Shown: positions 34,848 through 42,778 of the stretch, in pieces | Layout of the letters: every line of letters starts with the position of its first letter | Position numbering within the stretch: the first letter of the stretch is position 1 | Assembly: GCF_003012705.1 (NCBI RefSeq) | Contig: NZ_PXYL01000002.1 | Span: 434,001-498,000 of the forward strand | From: Pseudaminobacter soli (ex Li et al. 2025) | GTDB lineage: Bacteria > Pseudomonadota > Alphaproteobacteria > Rhizobiales > Rhizobiaceae | Length of the DNA stretch: 64,000 nucleotides | Direction: 5' to 3' | Position numbers and translations under genes: made by a program | The notes under the pieces: generated by a model | What the model was told of the DNA's origin: nothing | What the model saw: only the letters and a program-made list of their open reading frames with translations | The model's database searches: none

Positions 34848-35702
34848 ATGAAGCAGCAATCCGAACTCCTCAAGAGCGCCAAGCTCATCCTGCGCGATCC
34901 GCTCGGCCTGCTCGGGCTTGTCATCGTCATTGCGCTGGTCGGCAGTGCGATCTTTGCGCCCTCGCTCGCGCCCTTCAACCCGACCGCCATCGACATGAAG
35001 GCGCGGCTGAGCGGCCCCACTGCCTCCCACTGGCTTGGCACCGACCAGCTCGGCCGCGACACCTTTTCGCGCATGATCCTGGGCGGGCGCGTGGCGCTGC
35101 AGGTGGCACTGCCCTCGATTGCCGCAGCCCTCGGCCTCGGCCTGTTGCTCGGCATGGTCGCGGGCTACGGCCCGCGCTGGCTCGACAATGCCATCATGCT
35201 TCTGTTCGACACATTGCGCTCGTTCCCGACGGTCATGCTGGCGCTGTCCTTCGTGGCGCTTGTCGGTCCCAGCCTCGGCACGGTGATGCTGGTGGTGATC
35301 GTCACTTCGGCGCCGATCTATGGCCGCATCGCCCGCACGCAGACGATGACGCTCAAATCGTCCGAGTTCATCACTGCCGAAGAGGCGATGGGCGCGCGCA
35401 TGCCGCGCATCCTGCTCATCCACATCCTGCCCAACATCCTAGGCACGCTTGTGGTGCTCGCTTCGATGGACATTCCGGCCGTGATCGCGCTGGAGGCGGG
35501 GCTTTCGTTCCTCGGCATGGGCGTGAAGCCGCCTACGCCGTCGTGGGGCTCGCTGCTGAAGGACGGCTATGCGCTGATCCGCAGCACGCCTTGGCTCATC
35601 ATCGCAGGCGCGCTCCCCATCGTCATGACCACGCTCGGCTTCACCTTCCTTGGCGAAGCGCTGCGCGACGTGGCCGACCCCAAGCTGCGCAGGACGAGGT
35701 AG
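34848..35702 (+). CDS. oligopeptide-type ABC transporter permease, DppC type
   Basis: This is the second membrane subunit (284 residues). The family segments HWLGTDQLGRDTFSRMILGGRVALQVAL and the coupling loop FITAEEAMGARMPRILLIHILPN are present, and the C-terminus ends GEALRDVADPKLRRTR, typical of DppC. Two adjacent ATGs exist. I choose 34848 because GAGGGG then sits six bases upstream, while 34842 would abut it. The next gene begins 3 bases after the stop. Confidence 0.9.
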   Translation: MKQQSELLKSAKLILRDPLGLLGLVIVIALVGSAIFAPSLAPFNPTAIDMKARLSGPTASHWLGTDQLGRDTFSRMILGGRVALQVALPSIAAALGLGLLLGMVAGYGPRWLDNAIMLLFDTLRSFPTVMLALSFVALVGPSLGTVMLVVIVTSAPIYGRIARTQTMTLKSSEFITAEEAMGARMPRILLIHILPNILGTLVVLASMDIPAVIALEAGLSFLGMGVKPPTPSWGSLLKDGYALIRSTPWLIIAGALPIVMTTLGFTFLGEALRDVADPKLRRTR

Positions 35703-35705
35703 GAC

Positions 35706-36554
35706 ATGAGCGAACCCGTTCTGAAAGTATCCAATCTCAGCATCGACTACCGCACCGAGCAGGGCCGGCTGAAGGCGTTGCGCAACATCGATTTGACCAT
35801 CGGCGCGGGCGAGATCGTTGGCGTGGTGGGCGAAAGCGGCTGCGGCAAGTCCACGCTGATCTCGGCCATCCTGCGGCTGATGGCCAACAATGCGGAAGTC
35901 ACCGGCGGCGGCATCGCCATCAATGGGCGCGACCTGTTCAAGCTTTCCGCGCGCGAACTGCGCATGATGCGCGGCGCGGAGGTCTCCATCGTCTTCCAAG
36001 ACCCGATGCAGAGCCACAACCCGGTGATCTCCATCGGTCGCCAGATGGTGGACATCCAGTTCCGCGAAAACATCTCGAAGAAGGAGAAGCTGAACCGAGC
36101 CATCGCCATGCTGGCGGAAGTCGGCATTCCCGAACCGGCCGAGAAGATGAAGCAATATCCTTTCGAGCTTTCAGGCGGCATGCGCCAGCGGCTGGCAATC
36201 GCCATGGCGTTGCTCTGCCGGCCCAAGCTGCTGATCGCCGACGAGCCGACCACCGCGCTCGATGCAACGCTGGAAGTGCAGATCCTCGATAAGCTCAAGG
36301 ACCTGCAGCAGCGCTATGGCTGTTCGGTGCTGTTCGTGTCGCACCATCTCGGCGCGGTGGCCCGGCTCTGTGACAAGGTCGCGGTCATGTATAAGGGTGA
36401 GGTGGTGGAAAGCGGCGACATCGACACCGTGTTTTCCAACCCGCAGCATCCCTATACGCGCGCGCTGATCGAATGCGATCCGGCCGGGCTCGAAGAGCGC
36501 ACGCGCATGCTGCCGACCATTCCCGCCGACTTTCTGGAAGCTGCCCGCTCATGA
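35706..36554 (+). CDS. oligopeptide-type ABC transporter ATPase, DppD type
   Basis: This is an ATPase of 282 residues. Walker A is GESGCGKST, the Q-loop is FQDPMQSHNP, the signature is LSGGMRQRLAIAMALLC, Walker B is LLIADEPTTALD, and the switch His is in VSHHLGAVARL. The C-terminal part is shorter than in DppD proteins with a Cys-rich motif. It retains HPYTRALIECDPAGLEERTR, but the usual cysteines of the iron-sulfur-like motif are not seen. It ends in an ATGA overlap with the next ATPase gene. Confidence 0.92.
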   Translation: MSEPVLKVSNLSIDYRTEQGRLKALRNIDLTIGAGEIVGVVGESGCGKSTLISAILRLMANNAEVTGGGIAINGRDLFKLSARELRMMRGAEVSIVFQDPMQSHNPVISIGRQMVDIQFRENISKKEKLNRAIAMLAEVGIPEPAEKMKQYPFELSGGMRQRLAIAMALLCRPKLLIADEPTTALDATLEVQILDKLKDLQQRYGCSVLFVSHHLGAVARLCDKVAVMYKGEVVESGDIDTVFSNPQHPYTRALIECDPAGLEERTRMLPTIPADFLEAARS

Positions 36555-37384
36555 ACATCGCCGCAGCAACATTTTCCCAGGACCACGCCGGCGATGAGGC
36601 CCTTCGCATCTCGAACCTGCGCGTCAGCTACAGCCGCAAGGGCCTGCTGACCAATTCCTCTCCGCTGGTTGCGGTCGACAGCATATCGCTGTCAGTCGCC
36701 AAAGGCGAAATCTACGCCATCATCGGCGAAAGCGGTTCGGGCAAGACCAGCCTGCTCAGGGCAGCGGCGGGCCTGTTGCCGGCGAGCGGCTCGGTGCGGA
36801 TCGACGGGCGCGAAGTGGTAGGCGCTTCTAAAGGCGAGCTGCGGGCTATCCGCGCCCGCTTCGGCCTGATGTTCCAGGACCCGGTCGGCAGCCTCAGCCC
36901 GCGCCTGACGGTGCAGTCGATCATTACCGAGCCTTTCCGCATCCACGGCGTCAGCAAGAAGGATATGGCCGCCGAGGCGCGGCGGCTCCTGAAGCTGGTC
37001 AGCCTGCCAGAGGATTTCGCAGGCCGCTATCCACACCAGCTTTCGGGCGGCCAGGCTAGGCGTGTCGGCGTGGCGCGGGCGCTCGCGCTGGAGCCGGCGC
37101 TGATCCTTGCCGACGAGCCGACGGCAGGGCTCGACGTTTCAGTGCAGGGAGAGCTGTTGAACCTGCTACGCGACCTTCAGGAAAAGCTCGGTCTTGCCAT
37201 CCTGATCATCACGCACAACCTGCATGTCGTGCGCCACATCGCAGACCGCATCGGCATCGTCTACAAGGGCCGCATGATCGAGGAAGGCGACAACGACAGC
37301 ATCTTCGGCTCGCCGGCCGAGGACTATACCAAGCTGCTGCTCGCTTCCAACCTGCATCTCAAGAACCGGGTGGCGCGAGCGTAG
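36551..37384 (+). CDS. oligopeptide-type ABC transporter ATPase, DppF type
   Basis: This is the second ATPase (277 residues). Walker A is GESGSGKTS, the Q-loop is FQDPVGSLSPRLT, the signature is LSGGQARRVGVARALAL, Walker B is LILADEPTAGLD, and the switch segment is IITHNLHVVRHIAD. The ATG at 36551 overlaps the previous stop by four bases. This completes a hydrolase-binding protein-permease-ATPase operon that runs from 30190 to here and ends just before a short hairpin. Confidence 0.92.
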   Translation: MNIAAATFSQDHAGDEALRISNLRVSYSRKGLLTNSSPLVAVDSISLSVAKGEIYAIIGESGSGKTSLLRAAAGLLPASGSVRIDGREVVGASKGELRAIRARFGLMFQDPVGSLSPRLTVQSIITEPFRIHGVSKKDMAAEARRLLKLVSLPEDFAGRYPHQLSGGQARRVGVARALALEPALILADEPTAGLDVSVQGELLNLLRDLQEKLGLAILIITHNLHVVRHIADRIGIVYKGRMIEEGDNDSIFGSPAEDYTKLLLASNLHLKNRVARA

Positions 37385-37389
37385 GAACA

Positions 37390-37405
37390 GGGCAGGGGGC
37401 TGCCC
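37390..37405. terminator. possible bidirectional terminator hairpin
   Basis: GGGCAG (37390-37395) and CTGCCC (37400-37405) form a 6-bp stem with a GGGG loop in the 28-base gap between two convergent operons. No U-tract follows on either side, so termination here is a guess from position. Confidence 0.4.
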
Positions 37406-37412
37406 CGTCAGG

Positions 37413-38486
37413 CTACAGCCGCTTTTCCGTTTCCTTGTCGAAGATGTGCAGGGCGTCGGCGTCGAGCGCGAAGCGGCGGCGCGTGCCGGCCTGGATGTCG
37501 GATTTCGGCGACAAGCTTGCGGTAATGCGCTGCTGGCCAACCGTTGCGCTGATGACAAGCTCCGGACCGGTCAGTTCCACCACCTCGACATTGGCCTCGA
37601 ATGCCGGCGCTTCGCCGTCCGAGGCAAGACGCAGGCTTTCCGGGCGGATGCCCAGCACCAGCTTCTGGTCGGGCCTGCCCTTGGCGGAGGTTTCGTAGGG
37701 CAGCGGAATGACGACATCGGAACTGTCGATGCGGGCAACACCATCGGCAATGTGCGCGTCGAGCATGTTCATGGACGGCGAGCCGACGAAGCCGGCGACA
37801 TAGAGGGTCGTCGGACGCTCGTAGATCTCGGCGGGCGTGGCAAGCTGCTCGATCTGGCCATTGCGCATCACCGCGATGCGGGTGGCGAGCGTCATCGCCT
37901 CGATCTGGTCGTGCGTGACATAGACCACGGTGGTGCCAAGCATCTGGTGGAGACGCTTCAGCTCGGTGCGCATTTCCATGCGCAGCTTGGCGTCGAGATT
38001 GGACAGCGGCTCGTCGAACAGGAACACTTGCGGGTTGCGCACGAGCGCGCGGCCGATGGCGACGCGCTGGCGCTGGCCTCCGGAAAGTTCCGAGGGACGA
38101 CGCTCGAGCAGGTTTTCGATCTGCAGGATCTTTGCGGCCGTCTTCACCGCCTCGGCACGCTCGGCTGCGGGAACCTTGCGCATTTCGAGGCCGAAGCCGA
38201 TGTTCCGCTCCACCGACATATTCGGGTAGAGCGCGTAGGACTGGAACACCATGGCGATGTCGCGGTCCTTGGGATGCACGCCGACCACGGAGCGGTCGTC
38301 GATGCGCACGTCGCCGCCAGTGGGCTCGGCAAGCCCGGCGATGATGTTCAGCAAGGTGGACTTGCCGCAGCCCGACGGCCCGAGCAGGACCAGAAACTCG
38401 CCGCTGTCCAGCGACAGGTCGATGCCCTTCAGCGTGTCGACCGTTCCGTAGCGCTTGCGCACGCCGATGATGTCCAGGGCGCTCAA
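37413..38486 (-). CDS. sugar ABC transporter ATPase (MalK/UgpC type)
   Basis: This 357-residue ATPase is of the carbohydrate class. Walker A is GPSGCGKST, the Q-loop is FQSYALYPNMSV, the signature is LSGGQRQRVAIGRALV, Walker B is VFLFDEPLSNLD, and the switch is VTHDQIEAMTL. A C-terminal MalK-like regulatory domain follows (FVGSPSMNML, GIRPESLRL). Translation most likely starts at TTG 38486 (MSALDIIG) with GGAGAG upstream. An 11-codon frame beginning at ATG 38518 ends in TGA overlapping this TTG, so the start may be coupled. The protein could also energise the ATPase-less sugar transporter at 11828-14889, because these ATPases are often shared. Confidence 0.9.
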   Translation of the reverse strand: MSALDIIGVRKRYGTVDTLKGIDLSLDSGEFLVLLGPSGCGKSTLLNIIAGLAEPTGGDVRIDDRSVVGVHPKDRDIAMVFQSYALYPNMSVERNIGFGLEMRKVPAAERAEAVKTAAKILQIENLLERRPSELSGGQRQRVAIGRALVRNPQVFLFDEPLSNLDAKLRMEMRTELKRLHQMLGTTVVYVTHDQIEAMTLATRIAVMRNGQIEQLATPAEIYERPTTLYVAGFVGSPSMNMLDAHIADGVARIDSSDVVIPLPYETSAKGRPDQKLVLGIRPESLRLASDGEAPAFEANVEVVELTGPELVISATVGQQRITASLSPKSDIQAGTRRRFALDADALHIFDKETEKRL

Positions 38487-38523
38487 CGGCTCTCTCCGTC
38501 GATGATGTGCAGGGTCATGGGGC

Positions 38524-39546
38524 CTACTCGACCTTGGTAATCTTGGAGGAACGGACCGGCGTTCCGACATCGGCCACGCGTGCGGAGGCAAAAGCCAGCA
38601 TGAAGCGCTGCGCGGCCGGCAGCAATGCGAAGATGGCAGCGGCGCCGCTGGTGACATTGGTTGCCACGGTCTCGGTGCCGGCAACCGGTTCCTCACCTGA
38701 GGCGTCGAACACGACCACGGGCGAGCCTGCCTCGGACGCCGAAACGGCCATGCGGGCGACGAGCTCGGAGGTCGCGTCGGCGGCGCGGAACAGCACCACG
38801 CCGACATCTTGTCCTAGCATTTCCATCGGCCCGTGGCGCAGCTGGCCGCCTTCGAGCGAGAAGCACGGCACGCGCGACAGCTCGGTGAGGCCGAGCGCGA
38901 TGGCTTCCGCCACACCCTGTGTGCGGCGGCCTGAGGTGACGATTGCGGTCACGTTGGCAAGCGACGCGGCGGCAGCATCAACGGAGACGTTAGACGGATT
39001 CTTGAGGACTTCGAGCGCGTGCGTGGGGTCGGCGCCAAGCTCGGCAAGCACGGCAAGATGCAGCGCGAAGCTGATGGTGAGGCTGCGCGTAGCGGCGAAA
39101 GCCTGCTCGTTGCCGCCGACGCCGGCGAGGCAGGGCACGGTCTTGGCAAGCGTGGAATTGCCGTCGAGCGTCAGCCCAAAGGTGTTTTCCGGCACGCCGG
39201 CCTCGGCGAACCAGCGCAGCACCTCGGCGCTCTCGCCCGACTGCGAGGTGACGAGGATGGTGCGCCCGGAAAGCGGCAGCGGCTGGCCGAGCTGTTCGGA
39301 CAGCGGCACGGCGACGGCATCGATGCCGAGGTCGCGATAGAGCGGCTCGACGGCGCGGCCAACTGCATGCGAGCCGCCCATGCCGAGCAACAACAGGCGA
39401 CCGGTGGCGCGCAGCGCCACGGCGATCTTTTCGGCAACCGGCTTCGCCGCTTCGAAAGAGGCGATGGCGTCGGCGTTCTGCCTGGCCATTTCGTTTTCGA
39501 TGGCGACCAGGCCGGCGGGGCGTTCGTTCTGTACTGTCACTGTCAT
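38524..39546 (-). CDS. SIS-domain sugar isomerase/deaminase-like protein
   Basis: This 340-residue protein has two SIS domains and resembles the isomerase half of glucosamine-6-phosphate synthase and AgaS-type proteins. The first SIS domain has LLLLGMGGSHAVGRAVEPLY and ILVTSQSGESAEVLRWF. The second has AIVTSGRRTQGVAEAIALGLTELS and the catalytic-region EGGQLRHGPMEML. It lies within the transporter operon between a permease and the ATPase, so it probably processes the imported (amino)sugar phosphate. Its ATG at 39546 overlaps the upstream permease stop by four bases. The substrate is unknown. Confidence 0.82.
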   Translation of the reverse strand: MTVTVQNERPAGLVAIENEMARQNADAIASFEAAKPVAEKIAVALRATGRLLLLGMGGSHAVGRAVEPLYRDLGIDAVAVPLSEQLGQPLPLSGRTILVTSQSGESAEVLRWFAEAGVPENTFGLTLDGNSTLAKTVPCLAGVGGNEQAFAATRSLTISFALHLAVLAELGADPTHALEVLKNPSNVSVDAAAASLANVTAIVTSGRRTQGVAEAIALGLTELSRVPCFSLEGGQLRHGPMEMLGQDVGVVLFRAADATSELVARMAVSASEAGSPVVVFDASGEEPVAGTETVATNVTSGAAAIFALLPAAQRFMLAFASARVADVGTPVRSSKITKVE

Positions 39547-40388
39547 CCCTTGACGCCGCCTTGTGTCAGCCCCGAGATCAGGGCGCGCTGCATGAACAGG
39601 CCGATCAGCACCGGCGGCAAGGCGGCAAGCACGCCGGCCGTCGCGATCAGGCCGTAGTCGGACACCCTGCCGCCGGCGAGGTCGGCGATCGCCACCGTCA
39701 GGGTCTTGGCCCTGAGGTCGGAGGTAAAAAGCAGGGCATAGAAGAATTCGTCCCACGCAAGCAGGAAAGCGAAGAGGGCGGCAGTGGCCATCACCGGCGC
39801 TGCAAGCGGCAAGGTGATGAGCCTGAGGATCTGGTCAAGCCGCGCGCCGTCCATCATGGCCGCGCTTTCGATCTCGCGGGGAATGGAGTCGAAGCCGGAC
39901 TTCAAGAGCCAGGTGGTGAAGGGCGCGAGGATGGTCAGATAGACCAGCGCGAGGCCGTAAACGGTGTTGAGAAGGCCGAGCGCGGCGAGCGCCATGTAGA
40001 GCGGCACGGCCAGAGCGACCGGCGGCAGCATGTAGGTGGCGATCACGGCATAGAGCGACCAGCCGACCGTCGGCGTGCGCGACACTGCCCAGGCGGAGGG
40101 AATGGCAACCAGCAGCGCAGCAATTGTGGCCATGCCGGCAACGCGCAAGCTGTTGAACAGGGCTGCAACGAAGGCGGCGCCCTCGGTGTTGGCCACCGCC
40201 GTCAACAAGCGCGTATAGCGCGACAGATCGACCGTCTCCGGCCACCAGTGCAGGGGCTTTGCGGTAAGGTCGGCGGTGGAGGAAATGCTCATCACGAACA
40301 GCCAGATTACCGGCGCGACGATGACCGCGGCGAGAAGAAGCGCGAAGGCGTGAATGAAGATGGTCGCCGTGAGGCTGCGCCGTTCCAT
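39543..40388 (-). CDS. sugar ABC transporter permease, MalG type
   Basis: This is a CUT1-class permease of 281 residues with six hydrophobic segments. The coupling loop is IPREIESAAMMDGARLDQILRLITLPLAAP, and LAWDEFFYALLF is also typical. It begins MERRSLTATIF directly at the stop of the MalF-type permease, with a one-base overlap, and ends in an overlap with the SIS gene. It belongs to the divergent ROK-linked carbohydrate uptake operon. Confidence 0.92.
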   Translation of the reverse strand: MERRSLTATIFIHAFALLLAAVIVAPVIWLFVMSISSTADLTAKPLHWWPETVDLSRYTRLLTAVANTEGAAFVAALFNSLRVAGMATIAALLVAIPSAWAVSRTPTVGWSLYAVIATYMLPPVALAVPLYMALAALGLLNTVYGLALVYLTILAPFTTWLLKSGFDSIPREIESAAMMDGARLDQILRLITLPLAAPVMATAALFAFLLAWDEFFYALLFTSDLRAKTLTVAIADLAGGRVSDYGLIATAGVLAALPPVLIGLFMQRALISGLTQGGVKG

Positions 40389-41269
40389 CAGTTCGCTCCC
40401 GCGGTCTTGCGGATGACGGTGGCGTAGATCGCGGCAAGCACCGTCACCATCAATGTAACCATCAGCGCCAGTGACGCGCCGGACCCCGCGCGCTGGAACG
40501 AGAACGCTTCCTGATAGACGAGGATCGACAAGGTGCGCGTCGAGTTCGCCGGACCGCCGCGCGTCATGACCCAGATGATGTCGAACACCTTGAAGGCCTC
40601 AATAGTGCGCAGCACCAGCGCAACCATCAGCGGGCCGGCAAGGTAGGGCAGGATGACGAAGCGGAAGCGCGACCAGGCGCCCGCGCCGTCCACCATGGCC
40701 GCCGAGGTGATGTCACGCGGCACAGCCTGCAAGGCGGCGAGCGCAATCAGCGCCACTAACGGAAAATTCTTCCAGGTATCGGCGAGGATGAGGGCAGCAA
40801 GCGCGGTGCCCGGCTCGCCGAGCCAGGAACGATAGGCGTCGAGCAGCCCGATCTGCGTCAGCGCCGCATTCAGTGCGCCATATTCGGGATTGTAGATCAG
40901 CCGCCAGAGCGTGGCATTGACCACAGTGGGCAGCGCCCACGGCAAGATCATCAGCGCCCGCAGAACGGTGCGGCCATAGAACTGCTGGTTGAGCAGCAGG
41001 GCAGCGGCAACGCCCACGACCATCTCGGCCGTGACCGAAATGACGGCGAACCACGTGGTGGTGAGGAAGGCGCGCTGGAAACCGGAATTCGACAGCATCT
41101 TCAGATAGTTGTCGAAGCCGACGAAATTGCCGGAGGTGCCCACCAGCTTGGCGTCGGTGAAAGAGAGCCGCACCGTGTCGATGAGTGGCCAGCCGATGAC
41201 CGCCACCATGACGATCAGCAGCGGCAGCATCAGGAGCCATGCGCGCGTGTTGATCCAAGAGCTGGACAT
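40388..41269 (-). CDS. sugar ABC transporter permease, MalF type
   Basis: This is the partner permease (293 residues). The first helix is in AWLLMLPLLIVMVAVIGWPLIDTVRLSF. The coupling loop is VPRDITSAAMVDGAGAWSRFRFVILPYLAGP, and MTRGGPANSTRTLSILVYQEAF is the conserved segment of the class. It follows the binding-protein gene after a 76-base gap that holds a stem-loop. Confidence 0.92.
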   Translation of the reverse strand: MSSSWINTRAWLLMLPLLIVMVAVIGWPLIDTVRLSFTDAKLVGTSGNFVGFDNYLKMLSNSGFQRAFLTTTWFAVISVTAEMVVGVAAALLLNQQFYGRTVLRALMILPWALPTVVNATLWRLIYNPEYGALNAALTQIGLLDAYRSWLGEPGTALAALILADTWKNFPLVALIALAALQAVPRDITSAAMVDGAGAWSRFRFVILPYLAGPLMVALVLRTIEAFKVFDIIWVMTRGGPANSTRTLSILVYQEAFSFQRAGSGASLALMVTLMVTVLAAIYATVIRKTAGAN

Positions 41270-41299
41270 GAAGCGGAACCCAACCGTACCCTAAATGCA

Positions 41300-41329
41300 C
41301 GCGGGCGACGTCGTTAAACGCCGCCCGCG
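41300..41329 (-). other. intercistronic stem-loop after sugar-binding-protein gene
   Basis: CGCGGGCG (41300-41307) pairs with CGCCCGCG (41322-41329), a perfect 8-bp GC-only stem with a 14-base loop. On the leftward transcript it lies between the binding-protein stop and the MalF-type start, with no U-tract. Confidence 0.65.
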
Positions 41330-41345
41330 AGGCAAATCTACATTA

Positions 41346-42584
41346 TCAGAGGCCGCTGTTCTCTGCAGCGGTGTTGAGCGCATCCTCAGGCTTCGACTGG
41401 CCAAGGATGGCTTCCTGGACGGCCAGCTGCAGCGCGGTCGACAGCTCCTGGTACTTCGGAGTCGTCGGGCGCGGATACATGGCCGCCAGCGCGACCTTGG
41501 CCGCAGCGATCATGTCTTCCTGGCCGGCGCTGACGGCCGGATCGTCATAGGACGAGGTCCAGATCGGCAGGCTGAGCTTGGCGTAGGCGTTCTGCGTCGC
41601 CTGCGACGTCATGAACTCTATGTACTTCCAGGCTTCGTCCTGGTGCTTGCTGGTGGTGGTGATGCCAAGGCCCATCGAGCCGTTGACAGCCGAGACCTCG
41701 CTCTTGCCTTCGACGCCCGGTGCCGGCACGACGCCGACCTTGCCTGCGACCTTGCTCTCCTTGGGGTCGTTGGCCATGTTGTACATGTAAGTCCAGTTGA
41801 GGGCGAAAGCAGCCTCGCCATTCTGGAACACGCGGCGCACGTCCTCCTCGAGGAATTCCTTCGAGTTCGGGTTGGTCAGGCCCGACGAATACGACGTCAC
41901 CATGTAGTTCAGCGCATCCAGGCCACCGCCGGTCTGGAAGGCGGGCTTGCCGTCCTTCAGGAAGTCGCCGCCGAAGGCGCTGACCAGCGTCGTGTAATCG
42001 CAGATCGCGGCTTCGGCCTGCGACCAGCTCCAGGCGATCGGCGTATCTAGAACACCCTTTTCCTTGATGATCTTGGCCTGGTCGGCAAGCTCGGCCCAGG
42101 TTTTCGGCGGGTTCGCGATGCCGGCCTTCTCAAGGATTTCCTTGTTGTAGAAGAGATACTTGGTGTCGAGGATCCACGGCAGGCCGTAGCGCTTGCCTTC
42201 ATACTCGACCGTGGTCCAGGCGCCCGGCAGCACGCCTTCCTTCATCGCCGGCGTGATGCGGTCGGAGATGTCGACCAGCACGTTGTTGGTGGCGTATTCG
42301 GCCGGCCAGATCACGTCGAACAGCACGACGTCGTAACCGCCGCCCGAACCCTGCGCGAGCACGGTCTTGTCGTGCAGGCCTTCATAGGGAACGAACTCGA
42401 TATTGACCGAGATGTCCGGATTGGCCTTGGTGAAGGCGTCCGTCATTGCGCGCACGTCGGCTTCGCTATAGGCGGCCTGCGCCATGAAAAGCGCGTTGAG
42501 CTTGGTCTCCGCATGGGCGACGCCGCTGAGCGCGGCGCTGAAAAGGGTTGCGCCGAGCAGCGCCGTCTTGATGGATTTCAACAT
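41346..42584 (-). CDS. sugar ABC transporter substrate-binding protein
   Basis: This is a family 1 extracellular binding protein (412 residues). A signal peptide ends at GVAHA and is followed by ETKLNALFMAQAAYSEADVRAM. Typical segments are YDVVLFDVIWPAEYATNN, LPWILDTKYLFYNKEILEKAG and the C-terminal AVQEAILGQSKPEDALN. It is the first gene of the leftward carbohydrate operon, diverging from a ROK regulator. Its ATG is preceded by GGAGGAGAGA. The ligand is not known. The SIS gene hints at an amino sugar or a derivative. Confidence 0.92.
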   Translation of the reverse strand: MLKSIKTALLGATLFSAALSGVAHAETKLNALFMAQAAYSEADVRAMTDAFTKANPDISVNIEFVPYEGLHDKTVLAQGSGGGYDVVLFDVIWPAEYATNNVLVDISDRITPAMKEGVLPGAWTTVEYEGKRYGLPWILDTKYLFYNKEILEKAGIANPPKTWAELADQAKIIKEKGVLDTPIAWSWSQAEAAICDYTTLVSAFGGDFLKDGKPAFQTGGGLDALNYMVTSYSSGLTNPNSKEFLEEDVRRVFQNGEAAFALNWTYMYNMANDPKESKVAGKVGVVPAPGVEGKSEVSAVNGSMGLGITTTSKHQDEAWKYIEFMTSQATQNAYAKLSLPIWTSSYDDPAVSAGQEDMIAAAKVALAAMYPRPTTPKYQELSTALQLAVQEAILGQSKPEDALNTAAENSGL

Positions 42585-42778
42585 TCTCTCTCCTCCACCG
42601 GGTGGTCCTGGACTTCTGACATCGAATTTTGATCAACGCTTTTTCGGAAGCAACCGAGCCCAGCCTGCATTTTGCCCCGGCTGGCCCCTCTTTACCGAAA
42701 AACTTGCATTTTCTCATTAAATCAATTGTCTTGAAATATTCCTCGGTCAATATCGGGAAACTGTCAAGAGGGTCGGTT

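Noticed and set aside
42629-42636. TTGATCAA palindrome between the ROK regulator and the binding protein as an operator
   Set aside because: An 8-base dyad is expected by chance in AT-rich sequence; no second copy or extended symmetry was found.
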